Assembly: GCA_028554755.1 (NCBI GenBank)
Contig: JAPTOF010000002.1
Location: 29,581,001 to 29,645,000 of the forward strand
Direction: 5' to 3'
Length of the DNA: 64,000 nucleotides
From: Cordia subcordata
Lineage: Eukaryota > Streptophyta > Magnoliopsida > Boraginales > Cordiaceae
Numbering within the stretch: the stretch's first letter is position 1; the number at the start of each line of letters is the position of its first letter. Positions 35,447 to 49,294 of the stretch are shown here, in pieces. The position numbers and the translations under genes are program-made. The notes under the pieces were generated by a model. It was not told the origin of the DNA, searched no databases, and saw nothing but the letters and a program-made list of their open reading frames with translations.

Positions 35447-38400
35447 TAAATATGCTATGACTATTAAGTTGAAAATTAGTTCGCTATCATAATTAGATAT
35501 TTTACGGTTTCTCAGGAAGAAGAAGATATTTCATGCAGTCATCTCTATTATGTTCACATGCTTTAGCCACTAACCCACTATTCTCTTTGTTCTATTTATT
35601 AATCAATTATCAGAACAAACAACTCAAGGGAAATAATTTTAAAAAATTAGAAACAAACTTATTGTTGTTAGAGGTAAGAATTTTGAGTGCCAAAAAATTA
35701 TCAGATCAAGTATTAAAAATTATTTTAAAAAATGATTAGATTTTAGATATTCAGTTTTTTAGGTTCGATTTGAGCGGTTTTATTTGTACTTTTTAATTTC
35801 CTGATATTCATTAAAGCATATTATGCTAATTTAGACTAAATCCGAACATAAATGTGCAAAGTTAGAAAAAAAAATGAATATGAAAAGTTAAAACTCACTT
35901 AACTTATAATTATTCAAATTCAAGTGAGTGCTAAATTATCTCAAATTTCATTACAATACTTACGCAAAAAAACTAAAAATCGAATTTTCAGGTTGGTCTG
36001 GTGCTGATTTCACACGCGAAATCTGAAATAGAAGCATTTAAATCCAAAGGACCCGATTGGGTCGGGCAAAATTGGAAAAAAAAAAAACCTAGATATTTCC
36101 ACTTCCTATACTCTATTATAATTCTAAGAATGATTTCAAGGACACACTTATTAATTGTATTAATTATTAATGCCTTTGGCAATTGTTGCCGGGGTTTCTG
36201 ATTTGCGTGTAAAAAAGCTTAATCTTCCAATGTTGCGTTAACTCTACTGAAATTTGAGCAATTAGAATCAAAGCAATTTATTTCCCTAAATTTATAGAAC
36301 CAAGACTCTTGTTCCAACAAGGCCGGCAAAGGTGAGACTTAATTTTGTACTTGTGAGAGATCAGTGCCTTCGCTTATGGGGTTAGAAAGTGCGTGATCGA
36401 AAAGAGCAAAAAGGTCGTAGCTTGGTTATGTTAAGAGATGTAGCTAAATGTTAATTAATTGTCTTGTTTATCAGTTTTAAGTTATCAATAAAAGGTATTA
36501 TTCTTTCTTATGAGTACATATTTTTCATTAATAAAAGATAAATATCATATGTTCTCTTCAAATGCGAGTGACTTGTGATTGTCCTAATATCATGGAATAA
36601 AGTTATAGCATTTTGAGTTCTAATTTGTCCTTGAGTGAACTTGGCTTATGAAGTATAAGAAGCCCTCAGCCAAATAAGTTCTTTAAATTGATTATACAAT
36701 TATGTTATATTATTATAAGATTTGTCTTGTAGACTTATATTTTAAAAGAAATTTGACAAAGTTTACAACTTTTCTTTAGTCAGTACGACCAGAACAAATT
36801 GGTCAATGATAAGCCGCCTAATATCATTAGCAAAACCACTTGGAGTGCCCTATAAATACACCTAATTGCGCCCCGGCAAAGAGTCATAGTTGCTTCACCT
36901 CGTTCGCCTAATTTCTCTCTTGAGCGAGTTGATTGACTTGAACGTTAGAGGTTATTCCAGGAAAAAAGTCCCACCACTTGTGTCTTTTTGTATAGGACCG
37001 ACGATGTTTCAACGAGAGAAGTATAATACTAGTAAAGTTTTGGTTTCATCAAAATTCAAATCCGTTTTCTCGAGGTCAATCGATCGAATAACTGATCATG
37101 TATGCCAAATTTTAGTGCTGTGAAGGTCAAAGGAATGGATAACGCAGGAAAAAGTTTCCATTTCTTTCAAAGTCCTGCCCAAGCACCCTGTGAATCAGCA
37201 AGCATATATTCATTGAACTGCTCTTAATATTTTTTTATCGCAGCCGAAAGCATGACCAGTAGAATTTTACCAGGCCCAAGCCGCCAGCCACTAACCTTAA
37301 CCATGTTCTCAAATCTGGCAGCTTTATTTTGACATTTCCAGCTTTCTTGTTCCTACTTGCGACATTGCTAAAATTATATGTTTATGAGTACAAATGGAAC
37401 CAAATCAGGGATGAGTCATAACTTTGACAAAGAAAAAGTGATGAGTCAATAACTGCCGAGGCTGAGTGGATAAAAGATACCAAATCTCTTCTCTTTTCAA
37501 CTCCAAAACAACTACAGTGAGTTGAATATAAATAAAAAAGATAATTTGGCAAATAGAATTATTTTGATTTTTTTTATGTGATAAGAAAAATCTAAGTAGC
37601 GGAGTCTGACACCGGATTAACTAGGAGAGTCTAACTAGCAATTGGTAAATTTTGAATGCACAACATGTTCTTTATATTAAGTATTAAGTAAGTCGAGAAC
37701 ACTCATTTAAAATATAATATTAAAATTAAACCTAAGTTATGAGTCGCATTTGGCCTTAATTTTTCTTGTTGGCGCATCCTTCGAGACCATTGGTTGCTTA
37801 TTCTATCGCACCCTTTCTTCGAAAAACCACATGTTATGGCTTTCCAGTAGATCGAGGGACCTACCTATGCCTGTCCAACCTTCAAAATAGCTGTTCTTGC
37901 CACATGAAAAATGCCAATAAATTAGACAAGCATATACACTTAAATATATGTCCGCGAACCTTATCCCCTTGTCCCCCACTAGAACCATTACCTCATGTGG
38001 GTCAACATGCCTATGGTGTTAGGTAATACAACATTTAGGATGTCTAAAAGTTGGTTCAGCAGCAGGAGCATATAAGCTCAGAAAGCAAAGTATTAGGGTT
38101 TCTTAGGTGGTTCAACGGGACAACTAATACCCAGAAAGCCATGGTTTGTATATGGTTATGGACTTATCAATTGGAGTTAACTGATTCTATTGACCAGAAT
38201 TATAAAGGTTATTAGTTTTATAAGTCAAAAACTCAAATAGATATCATAAGCGACATCACGAGTGTACATAGGAAGGGGCACGGGAGTTGCACCTTCCATT
38301 GAGCCACTCAATATTTAAAACTTATATCTATGTACCCGTAATTTAGAAAAGGAAAAATTATTTTACGGTCATCAAACTATACATTATAGCCTCAATTAAG

Positions 38401-38488
38401 AAAAAGTTCTGATTCCGCTCTGAGTCAATGTCTACGAGTACTTAATAATGGTACGTCTAAGAAGCCACACAAGTATATTTTATTACAG

Positions 38489-38600
38489 GTTCAAGAAATA
38501 GTTCAAGTGGTTGAAATTATTATCTCGAATGACGACTTGGTTCAAATTCTATCAGAGGCGGGAGTAGGAATAGGAGTGAGGAGTTGAAAGAGTGCAAGAG
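38489..38600 (+). mobile_element. diverged tRNA-derived SINE, relative of the 15.3-kb copy
   Basis: A-box-like ATAGTTCAAGTGGTTGAA (38498-38515) and B-box-like GGTTCAAATTC (38539-38549) line up with the same landmarks of the 15262 element, as do GACGACTTGGTTC versus GATGTCTTGGTTC. No poly(A) tail or target duplication remains. Confidence 0.45.
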
Positions 38601-39651
38601 AAAGCCATACAACTCCTGAAGCAGGATGTTTCAATGCACAGGAAATTGAAACTTGCTGTATAATTATTGGAATTGATATAGTAATTAACAAGAAACAAAC
38701 AACCCATGATTTAGATAAGGAATGCCATTACAACAGCCTGCATGCAGCCATTTTCATACTAGAAATTCTTGGACAGCTGGTTGATTAATTAGCAAGAAGA
38801 TGACTCAGATTACGTCGGCACTTTCCCAACTAATAGGCCTGTGTTATGTCTTTTAGTTCAATTTTCTTTAGGCAAATGACAAGCATAATGAAAACAAACG
38901 AGTGTCGATCGAGAAAAAAGGCTACATCCTAAATCGCATATTCTTGATGATTCATGCATGCACGAGGATTGGCAATGTCGACTAGCAGAGGTGTTGTCTG
39001 TTTCGAGCAAAGATTCTAATAGAGATTGTATCTAGCAAGTTGCCAAGCCGTATTTGTTGAAAAATACTAGATCAAAAATTCAAAACGAGTTTCTACTCTT
39101 GAAAAATACATGATAATTACTGCTAACCAATTAAAATATACCCGGTTCATACAATCAAAGTAGACCAACATTTGACCTTAAACATAGTACACGGCTGCTG
39201 CTGGAGTCCTGATATGACGGATACTCAACTGATTATGAATTTAGATTCTCTCGTGACATCATTGCTGAACTCGAATTCTCTCACGACATCATAAATTCTT
39301 ATAATAGTTTAATTTTTCGTTGCATAGTTTGACAAGACCCATCTTCTGTAGGGCAAGAGGCGGTTTATTTGAACCGTGATTGATTCTGTAACGTCGAGAA
39401 AAATGAGAGAGTTCACCCTTTCTGTACGAACTATTTGTGATCTCTCAACAGCAAACACAAGGAAGCTTGATGCAGACGCTGTCAGTCAGTAGGTGATTTT
39501 AGATCCAAATAAATCAATTATAGAAATTAGTCGACGCATGCTCCATTCCTAAAAGATCTTTGGATGAGAATATGATGGATTCCCGCGCTATAATTATTAT
39601 AAGAATTACAATTACGGAAAACTCAGTGACACGCGAATAAATTGCAATATT

Positions 39652-42600
39652 CTATTCAACGGAAGTTTGCGTGGCAAGACCACGAAGGAACCGAGTAAGC
39701 GACCGCTTAGCGCCCGTAAATTTTGCTTCTGTTTTATCCTCCGTTTTTTCTGAACTGATCTGATGCTCCTGCATAGAGTGTATTCTCCTAACAAGTCTTC
39801 GTAATTCCTGTTATTGCAAGAAGAGAAAATTAGATGTGATAACTGCAAGCGCAGAGAGTTTTATATCCTGAAAGCGTCCAAAAAATTTACGTATAAAAAG
39901 CGAACAATATGAATAGTTTTTCTGTTGTATATCAATTACGACAATAAAATGAAAATGAAACTCTAATTGATTAGGACGTAAGTGGCAGTATGTACGAATG
40001 GGTGCATAGAAAAATATATAACAGGAAAATTTGTTTTGTAGGACTATGGAGAAATTATAACAAGACTGAGATAGAACCACTCATGCTTTGACACTACCAT
40101 AAAGTAAAAAATCGGGGAAACAAGAACTGTGAAGATATCAACTTCAAAATCACGTGGAATATTAGGACACCTTTCCAATATCTAATTCAAAATACATATT
40201 CAATTGCGAGGTGTGGGGTGACACAGATATAGGGAGCTTTAACTGCATAGTGGGTGTCATAAGCCAGCAAAATTAATTGCAAGGGGGAAAAAGGAGTCCA
40301 GATGCAAAACCTAATTAAGGATCACCAACATTCTAATGTATATTATATTTAGATTTAACATGTGAAAATAAGAGAGCCAACCAATGTCATTATCTGTGCT
40401 GTGCACGTCAGAGTGCTTTACCCATGATGCACACTTAGCAAAGCTATTCAGGGTTAACTACCAACCTGTCTATCAAACTCAACACCTTGAAGCGAATAAA
40501 TTTCATTAGTAATGCCAATGTCCTTGCTGATCAGGCCATCATACCATCTTGTTGCTAAATCATAGTGCTGTGAATCCTGCAGATGAAAAAACGTTAAATA
40601 AGACATCACAAACAGATCGTATAATCAAAGAAACTAATATAGTAATGTTTCATAATTTTTATCAAGCCAGAGACTAAAATGTGCCTCTGACTTATCTTAC
40701 AGTTATTAAACGCTAGCATTACTGTTAATCTCATGAAGTTGCATCCCATTGTTGGAGCACAACTTATTAATAATGAAGAATGCCTCAGAGACATTTTGAG
40801 GTATGCCATGCACCAGGGTAGAATTACTTCAAGCAAGTGCATAGGAATAGATCTCACCATACCAATCTGTTCTCCGCTTTTCTGTTACCCCTGAAGGTTT
40901 AAACCTAGGGCAAAATGACAATCACTTCCTTTTTACTGCCAATAAGATCTAAAATACATGCAGATATATAACATACATTAATAACAACTGTGATATCTTC
41001 TTAGAATCTTGCTCTGTCAACTCTCTGTTTCGTGTTGTCACCTTAAACTGCTTGTAATTAGTTACGCAAAAGAAGATATTAGCCATAACTAGTTGGTAAA
41101 AGTTTTCCTGTTTCACTGAGTTCTAATAAGTTTTTGTTATATTACAGTTCTTGGATGAATGATACTATTTTAGAAAACATAAACAAAAACTTAAGATGTA
41201 AATGTTTAAACCCCAGGCCTGAAGAACTCAATGCCTCAATTTTTTGTTTTGCTGTGATAACGCTAGAAATACTTAGGGACGGAGAACTTATTTCCAAGAA
41301 TTCCTATTCTTACATATTGAGATGTGTTTGTTCCTAATGCCAACATGAAAATGCATTCAGATATATTAATCATGTCTACATCTGTATGGAAGTTTGTTTC
41401 TCCATATGATTATAATCATAATATACATAAGCACAGGGCATGTGTATCCTGATATAGTGAAGGGAGAAAATAATGAAACTGCAACAAATGAAACGGGGAT
41501 AACAACAAGTGTCAACCCCGTTAAAGAAACTCAGATAGCAGGCAAGATATCAATAAAAGTTATTTCAGATTCACTGATGGGTATAATATTATGGTGTCCA
41601 CAAGGAAGAAAGGGGGGGGGGGGGAGAGAAAGACGAGTCTTGTTAACTACAGGGAGCAGACAAAGAATAAGAAACCATTCGTCCTAGTAATTTTTCCTAT
41701 TCTCACCCATCTATCTTCTTTTGCTAACATCCATGAAGGCAGAAGCAATAGTATATCCATCCGTAGAAACCTTAATCAAGCGCTTTAGTCATATGAGGAA
41801 GACAGCAAAATGAAAGGAAGCTTCAGTTTTGAAATGGCACAGTACTTCCAGCATAATCCACATTGCAAAATTGAGAATTAACAATTATAAAGAGTATTAA
41901 TAAATACCTCATCATCATCATCATCATCATCATCATAATCGATTTCTTCTGCTTCATAATCATTGTCTTTAATGTCCCATGCATCTGAGCCAAACAAAGC
42001 CACAAACTTCTCCTTGTCACTGTCTTTTGTTATCTGAATCAAACTATCCATCAATTCAGGCTCCACTTTGCGTAGCATTTTCCCTAGCAGCAGTTTGAAT
42101 CACAATATAAGCATATCTTACGGGTTCAAACTAACTCAGAGATTTTCCCTATACACTTGTGATTAATCAGCTAGCAAGAGAGCTTCCACTTGACTACATT
42201 GAGGATATACTTAACAGTAACCAATTACCAGATACATTGCTTTAAGTTAGTGACACAAGTAACATGTGCACAGCATGCATTGACATTCTGGTAAACAACA
42301 ACCGAAATCTTCACCATGTGGGAGATTGTGAAAATTGTACACCAAGGATATACAGAACTATTCGAGCAAATCTAACACTATATTTCAAATTTGAACATTT
42401 TCTATGTATTTCTAAATTCTCATTAAAAGAACTTTTCTTTCCCTCTCTTGCATGCCTTGTTCCTATTTTTCTTTTTCCATGCCTTGTTCCTATTTTTCTC
42501 TTGCATACCTTGTTTTGGATATATTTAAACTAGCCACCAGGATAAAGAAAATAATCACATTCATAGCTTCACCGTGATTTGAAATACTAAACAATATCAC

Positions 42601-43549
42601 ATAATACACTTTGAAAGTGTACCTATCAAATTGAATTGTCTTCGCTTCCCTTCTCGAACATCACGGCCTAATCTCTGCAACAATTACACAAACAGCTCAT
42701 CTTCATTTTCTGTAACAATTACACAAACACCTTAACTTCACTAATTGTAACAACTGAAATTATATCAAAGTCATTGTTAATATACACGTACATACATGCA
42801 TAACATGCATCCAGACAAGCATAATAATTACACAAATATCATATCATATGATGCTCCATTGTATCAAAAATCACTGCAAACAACACACGTTATAAAACTC
42901 ATACACAAACACCTACAAAACAATTTTTTAAAGAAACTCTGTAATGCTTACATACAACATAGATACACAATAACTACATATACAAACTTGTGAGGTTGTA
43001 TCTAAACGTAAAGAATCACCTTAACTAGCATAATAGCATCGAAAACTTCCTGCTCAAGTGAAGCCACTCTACCAAAGAATGAAAATCAAAAAACAAAGTC
43101 AAAAATTGAAAACGCTGAAGTGCACAAAATCATTGATATTTTCGTATTGGAATTAAAAAAAAATTGAAAAGACACCTCAGAATGCGTTTAATTTGAGTAG
43201 GAGAGAAGTTAGCGAGCTGCATGCCCCACCGAACGGCGCGCCGAGCCTCGCGCTTCTTCTCATTGCGGCTCTTCTTTACGCCGTCGGAAGAGTCTCCATC
43301 ATCGCTCTCATCCGCCGAATCGGACGACGACTGAGTGTCACGCAATCTGAGAGCGCGTGAGCGGAAATGGACGTTGCGAAATGAGGAATAAGAGAATGAT
43401 AAGAAGCGTGGGAGACGTTTTGTAATTGTGGTGCTGGTGTTGGAGGCGAAAGGTGATGATGCGGTGAGTAGGCGATTCAATGCGGCGCGGGTGGAGCAGC
43501 AGCGACGCCATCTCGACAATTGCATCAGCGGACGAACCACATGAGCCAT
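39652..43549 (-). CDS. DUF615 (YjgA/DarP-like) protein, probably organelle-targeted
   Basis: Six exons: 43549-43176, 43068-43020, 42674-42623, 42083-41908, 40576-40466, 39807-39652; 305 aa, all in frame. The first 60 residues are rich in Arg, Ser and Leu and poor in acid residues, resembling a mitochondrial or plastid presequence. A Ser/Asp-rich stretch follows, then the DUF615 core (KKSRNEKKREARRAVRWGM, SPTQIKRILR, EGKRRQFNLIGKMLR), an Asp-rich run (41911-41940) and a Lys/Arg-rich C-terminus (AKRSLTRFLRGL). Bacterial DarP (YjgA) associates with late 50S intermediates and aids their assembly. A similar role for the plant protein in organelle ribosomes is inference. Its Asp run is encoded by a GAT repeat, which could vary in length. 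Confidence 0.85.
41611..41622 (+). repeat. G12 homopolymer in an intron
   Basis: A run of about 12 G in the intron before exon 5 of the DUF615 gene. Assembly-error prone. Confidence 0.7.
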
Positions 43550-43599
43550 GCTCGCCTATTCTCACTCTCAGCTGCCTTCGGCTCGACACATTTGACATC

Positions 43600-45230
43600 T
43601 TATTAGCTTTTCTCCTATCTTTTTCTTTTACAAAATTACTAGTAAATTAATGTCATGCACATTGCCCAATATTATCGTAATACAAAATTTAAATTATATA
43701 ATAAATAGTTATTAAAAAAATTTAGTAATCTTACAAGGAGCCAAATAAGTTGTACTTATATTTACACATCTCTTTGTAAAAATTAAAATAGAGGAAGATG
43801 TTAATTTTATGTCTTTGTTGTTTTGACAAATTTGAAATAAGATTGATAAAAAAGTGAGAAAAATTGTAGAATATAATTAAAGGGAATTGGGTAAATATGA
43901 GGGTAGGTATATATGATTTTCTTTTTTCTGGATTTTACTTAATTAAATCGAATTAAAATTTCATATGTAAAATTTATATAGAAATGAAATTAAAAAGTTG
44001 ATTTTTTATTTTTATTCTCATAAGTAATTTAATATAATTTGAGATGATTTTATAATTATCTAAACTCAGATATTGTAATTTAAATGAACTAAAACTTTTT
44101 ATATTTAATTTTGTTCAATTTTTCATATCTTTTTATATCTAATCCCAAATAGCACAATGGGATTTAACAAAAACAAAAACACATAAGAAAAAAGACAAGG
44201 AGAAACTCAAAGACTAGAAACCCGAGTATTTAAATAATGATTGAGTTTTACAATTTTTATTACCTAATTGGATAATTTAATTTTGTTTTTGAAGTTCAAA
44301 ATTCTAAACCAGAAAGTCCAAAAATGCAGATCAATTTCCACTCTTATGTGAAAGCCAAAATTTATTTTTAAATTTAGTTTAAATTAGCACAATACGATTT
44401 AACAAATCTTTGTATTTTTTTAATTTTGTCTAAATTAGTAAATTTGAAATCCAAATGTCAAAAAAAATCAAGTTTTGCAATTTTAAATGTTTAATTTAAT
44501 ATTTTTTAGCTCTAAAAATCAAATATTTGAACTTAAAAAATTCAATCGAATTTCCATGTCTAATTCCAATCAAATGGTTTTTTTTAATAGTTTTTCCGAC
44601 TTAGATTGGAAAAAAAAACAAAAATCCAAAAGCAAGAAGGTTTGATTAGTAGAAATAAAAAAGAGTGTGCACATCACTTTAACTGAGAAAGAAAGGGGAA
44701 AAAAAAAGATAAAATCAATATAACATTATCTAATTAAAAAATTTCTTTGATTTTAACAAAAAAAATTTAAAAATTTAAATTAAAAAATTCAAACTAATTC
44801 TCTTAACCTGATTTGAGTTTTATGACTTTTAATACCCCATCATTTTTTTTATCACAAAACTCAAAATATTAAAAATTTAAACCAATATCTGTACTATATA
44901 AAAGTTGAAATACATTATTAAAGAAAAAAACTATTCATTCGTAAAAAAGATCCATAAATAAATAGTACTAAAAAAAGTGAATCTTTTTATATATTTAGAG
45001 AAGTAGAGATGAGCAAATGACATTTTTGCCCTAGCGAAGAAAACCATAAATGAATAGTACTCCTAGAACCCTTTTTTTTTTTACTTTAGTAGAAGATATT
45101 TTTATTTTCAAAAATATTTTATGTTAGCTCCTTTATTTCAAAATTAAAGAGTAATATATAATAATGCTCATAATATATTACCAGTTTACAACATTAAATT
45201 GTTATATACTACTAGATTATAACCCGTGTA
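43600..45230. other. very AT-rich intergenic DNA
   Basis: No gene, tRNA or transposon with recognisable ends. Long poly(A)/poly(T) tracts throughout. Confidence 0.5.
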
Positions 45231-45239
45231 TAACGATTT

Positions 45240-46270
45240 AGGCTCAACTACTAACATGTCACCACATTAAGCGTAATTAATTGGCTCAAAATGCTTAAAG
45301 TAGTAGTGAACTCAAGACATTATAAAGTGCACACAAATTTTTCAAAGAATCGAGGTAGAAAGGCGTTACAGACTCTCCCTTTAAAGAATGGACATTTATG
45401 TTGTGATCCAAAAACAAACTGAACATAACCACAATTTAAGATCTGGCCACAATCAAGAACTCCTTTAAAGACATGACATCCAGGACTCCATCATAATGTA
45501 GCACTCCTAAGCAGTGGGCAAAGTGGAATCTGCTCAGAGTCTACCTTGATCTCACTTGTAACAATCCAGACTCAATTACTGGCCTGATCTGTAATGACCT
45601 AGATCCAACTACTGACTTGCCATTACATTAAGCCTGATCAATTGACCCAAAATGCTAAAACCCTTGATGATAGTAGAGCCTAATTAATTGACCGAAAATG
45701 CTTAAGCCTAGCCTAAACACAAAACTAACTCAAAATGTTTAAACTCGTGACAATAGTAGAGCCTAATCAATTGACCCAAAAATGTGTAAGTCCAACATTA
45801 ACACAGAGTTTATTCTAGCAGAAATGAAGGGTGATAATTATCAAGGATAGTTTGCGATCTCACCAACAAGAGAATAGGATACAAAGGAAGATTTCTTAAG
45901 CTAAAGGTGAGGGTGCGATATGCCGCTTTCCCTTGCCGCAAGAATAATGGCTTTAGCAAGGGGCAAAAAAGACAATCTTTGGCTTTGTAAGGTGAATGTC
46001 AGTGCTAGAGTTTAATCAATTGACCTAAAAATACTTAAACTTGGCCTAAACACAAAGATCTCAAGTAGCATAGACTCTACATAGAACCTAACTCTAATAC
46101 CACCTACAATGAATCAGGCCCAATTACTAGTCTACCATCATATTGACCCTAATCAATTGACACAAAATGCTTAAACCTGTGATAACAGTAATAGCGGATC
46201 TAATTCATTATAAAGTACACATAAATCTCACAATGAATCGATGTGGGAAGACATTACACTATACAATGCA
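45240..46270. repeat. degenerate dispersed repeat with a recurring 30-base phrase
   Basis: Variants of TAATCAATTGACCCAAAATG followed by CTTAAAC recur near 45280, 45638, 45680, 45765, 46013 and 46150. Phrases such as ATTATAAAGTACACA are repeated at both ends (about 45320 and 46210). The pattern suggests a decayed LTR-type or other interspersed repeat with internal duplication; no coding remnant was recognised. Confidence 0.5.
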
Positions 46271-46279
46271 CAAGTGTCA

Positions 46280-49200
46280 TATAAATTTGATGTCATATAA
46301 AAAAAAAATTTTAAGCACTAATCAACTTATATATAGCTAGATTTTTGTAATAGTTTGATGATAATTTAAATCTTAGTTCATTGAAAGTAATATTTATTTG
46401 TTTATTTGCTTAAATTAAATTATTCATTCACTTTTAGATCATCTACTGAAATGTTCCACAAATTTCTGCGGAATCTACACATTTCATAGAAAATTAAAAC
46501 AAAAATTTGTAATTGATTGTATTTAAAATATTTTGAAAGAGGTATGTAAAAATTACAATTTTTTTCTTAATTTTCAAATTGTAAAGCAAAGAATAGTAAA
46601 GATTGAATAGAGTAGGTACGGTTCTCTTTGCACAAAGTACACGGAGGATGAAAGTATCAAGGAAGTAAAAGGAAAGGACAAAGTGCAATACAACAGTGTT
46701 CTTGGCCAGTTTATTTTTTAGCATAGATTTTTTTTTCTTTTTTTTTGCCCCTTTACAAGTGGAAAGTGTGACAATTAAAAGTAATTATTAACTGTGTCAG
46801 TTGACAAAACATGATTATTCTAAAAAGTAGAGGTAAACAAAATTGTAATTTGGGGTAGGAGTTTTAGTATATATATAAATAGATAGATAGATATAGATGA
46901 TGTTGTGATTTTGTTTTGTTGCATTTATTCTTTTACATTTTATTTGTCTCATTTATTCTTTTACATTTTAAGTGAGATTATGAATTTTATATATAAAAAA
47001 ATGTTCCCTTTCTTGTATTGTTAGAAAATATATTGGCCTAACAGAATTGCTTTGTAATTAAATATGAAGAACAAAAGAGTACAAAAGGAGATACAAAAAT
47101 GGAAATGTCATTTCATAAAAACTTGAAGTAGTTATATAACTAAATCTGGTTAGACCATTAAATGTAGGCCTTGTCTATTACGTAAACGGCGTACAAAATT
47201 GCAAAAATAGGTTGCTAAGAGATGAATATGCAATACATCTTCATGCATATCAAGGAATAAGTTAATCGACATTGGTATGGCAGGACGGATTTACCAGTGG
47301 GAGCAGCTAGGACAAATCCTCAAGGTTCATATCATTACAGCAACATCAACTTCTCTAGATTACTCATTCTGGGAAATGATGTGGCAATTATTGATCCTGA
47401 TTCAAGCTTTGTGAACTAGGATCTTGCCAGAAAAACTGCTCCATATGAATTTAGCTATAGACCCTGAAGTTTATGACAATGAAATATTTTAATCGATCCA
47501 ATTCTTATCCACATAAGATGTCACTGATGGGTTGAAAGCTGGCAATTGCATACTAACCCGAAATTAGCAAAACCATGCCATGTACCATCAATGATTCATA
47601 TAATTTTATCCATTCTGTATTATTATTTTGTTATTTCAATATTATTATAATATCACGAGAAGATTTGAATTCAAAAAGACCAATGAAAAGTAAAAAAATG
47701 AAGCAAACGAACAAAGTATTTCCATTTTGGTACCAAGATTAAGCCTTTTTTTCATTCCTTGTATTTGTGATATACTAGGATTAATCATGTCTCAAGTTTG
47801 CCTCTCACAAGTATCTTTTTTCCAAATCTTGACGCAGCACTTTTGGAGCATTGGCGGAGGACGAAGCAAAGGGCAAGCAATAAGTTTTCCCACATCGATA
47901 CGGCAAGTCAATTGTTTCATGACGTGTCTAAAATAAAGAGGCCAAGTGTGAGACCATTCAAAGCATGATCCTTCAGGCAGTCAAAGGGGCGTGAGGAGTG
48001 GTCAACGCTCGCACCGAAAAAGATGCGAGATGGGTGTCCAGCCCCAAGCCTGGTTACGACAACTTGGGCGCTCCCATTTTAGCCAATCTGATCCCTGCCT
48101 CGAAAGACTGCCAACCCTTTTAAATCAAATCTAAATTTTTTTCCGCTACCATTATCTTCTTCCGCTGGGACTTTGATGAGTGATTTTGAATGGTTGATAA
48201 GTAAAGTTTTAATTATTTATGTTACAAATGAATTAGTTTTAATAACATATTTTCTCTTTTTCTTTTCTTTGTTTGTACTTCAGTACTTAAAAAGATTTAA
48301 TTGGAGAGAATCAAATATTTTAAATCATATGTGTGGTTGTTTCCATAGTGATATAAATAATTTCTTATCTACATATATCATAGAAGGGAAAAAAATCTAT
48401 TTGTATTGACTTTTTCTTTGTCATGAAATTGTTCTTGTTTCTTAAAAAAAGTTTTTTTTTTTTTTTGTAATAAATAATAGGATTAACTTAACAAAAAGAC
48501 TACAAACGTTGAAGAAGTTGACACTTTTTTCTAAAATCATACGGAGGAGAAATTGTACATTGAATGACTTGTAAACTCTTTGGCTTCAAATAATGATATT
48601 GGAGGGTTTTTTTTAACTAAAAGTTGAAATAATCTGTCACGGTGACTTCAGACAGGACTCAAGAATCTGGTTCAATGTTTAATTTCTTATTCTAGATTGA
48701 ATATTTTAACTTGCTTGATAGTTGGGTCGTAAAATCAATCATTTTATTAAAGTTTACTATAAAAACGATTCCCTTATCAAAAATTTAAAAGGGCAAAAAA
48801 AAAAGGAAAATCCATAATCTCTACACAAAAACTGGATTTGGACCCATGATAGTATTAAATTGTTAGGGAAGAAATCCAGTCGTGGTAAACTAATAATACA
48901 ACTGTGACAAAATAAATTCAGTAGTTCTCAACTAAGGCATCTTCCTCATAAACATAAACATTATTCGAACACGTTTGGACACTGACATTTGTGCGAGACA
49001 AAAACTCTTTCTTGCAAGTACGTATAAGCAATTCCGGGTTGCGAAGTGAAAACATACCAATTAAACAAGAAGTTGTTGCATTATCAAAATTGTCGTCCTA
49101 TATTCTACCGAACATATGACGATCTTTTGTATCAGAATAACAAATTTTCTATAACATTATCATCATATGCTAAATACATAACCCCTTTGCTAATGCTATA

Positions 49201-49290
49201 TACTATATACATGTGTATATATGTTTGAATGAGAGAGCACAACAATGAAATCAAATGAAAAAACGAATGACATAGTAAGATCGTAACAAG
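46280..49290. other. intergenic DNA, no gene recognised
   Basis: AT-rich DNA with short open frames only. A more GC-rich patch at 47940-48120 is unidentified. Confidence 0.45.
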
Positions 49291-49294
49291 ATTT

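Larger units (their letters stand above)
32850..39640. other. intergenic region, no convincing gene
   Basis: It contains a Tourist-like MITE (35248), a G-rich tract (34818-34850) and a diverged SINE (38489). At 36851 a TATA-like CTATAAATACA precedes a 77-codon open frame (36890-37123) with no recognisable homology, too weak to call a gene. Confidence 0.5.

Noticed and set aside
36890..37123. 77-codon open frame preceded by CTATAAATACA
   Set aside because: No recognisable domain and no supporting exon; a TATA-like motif is common in AT-rich DNA.
47270..47480. possible gene fragment (frame with GRIYQWEQLGQ)
   Set aside because: Short, no splice partners, no recognised family.
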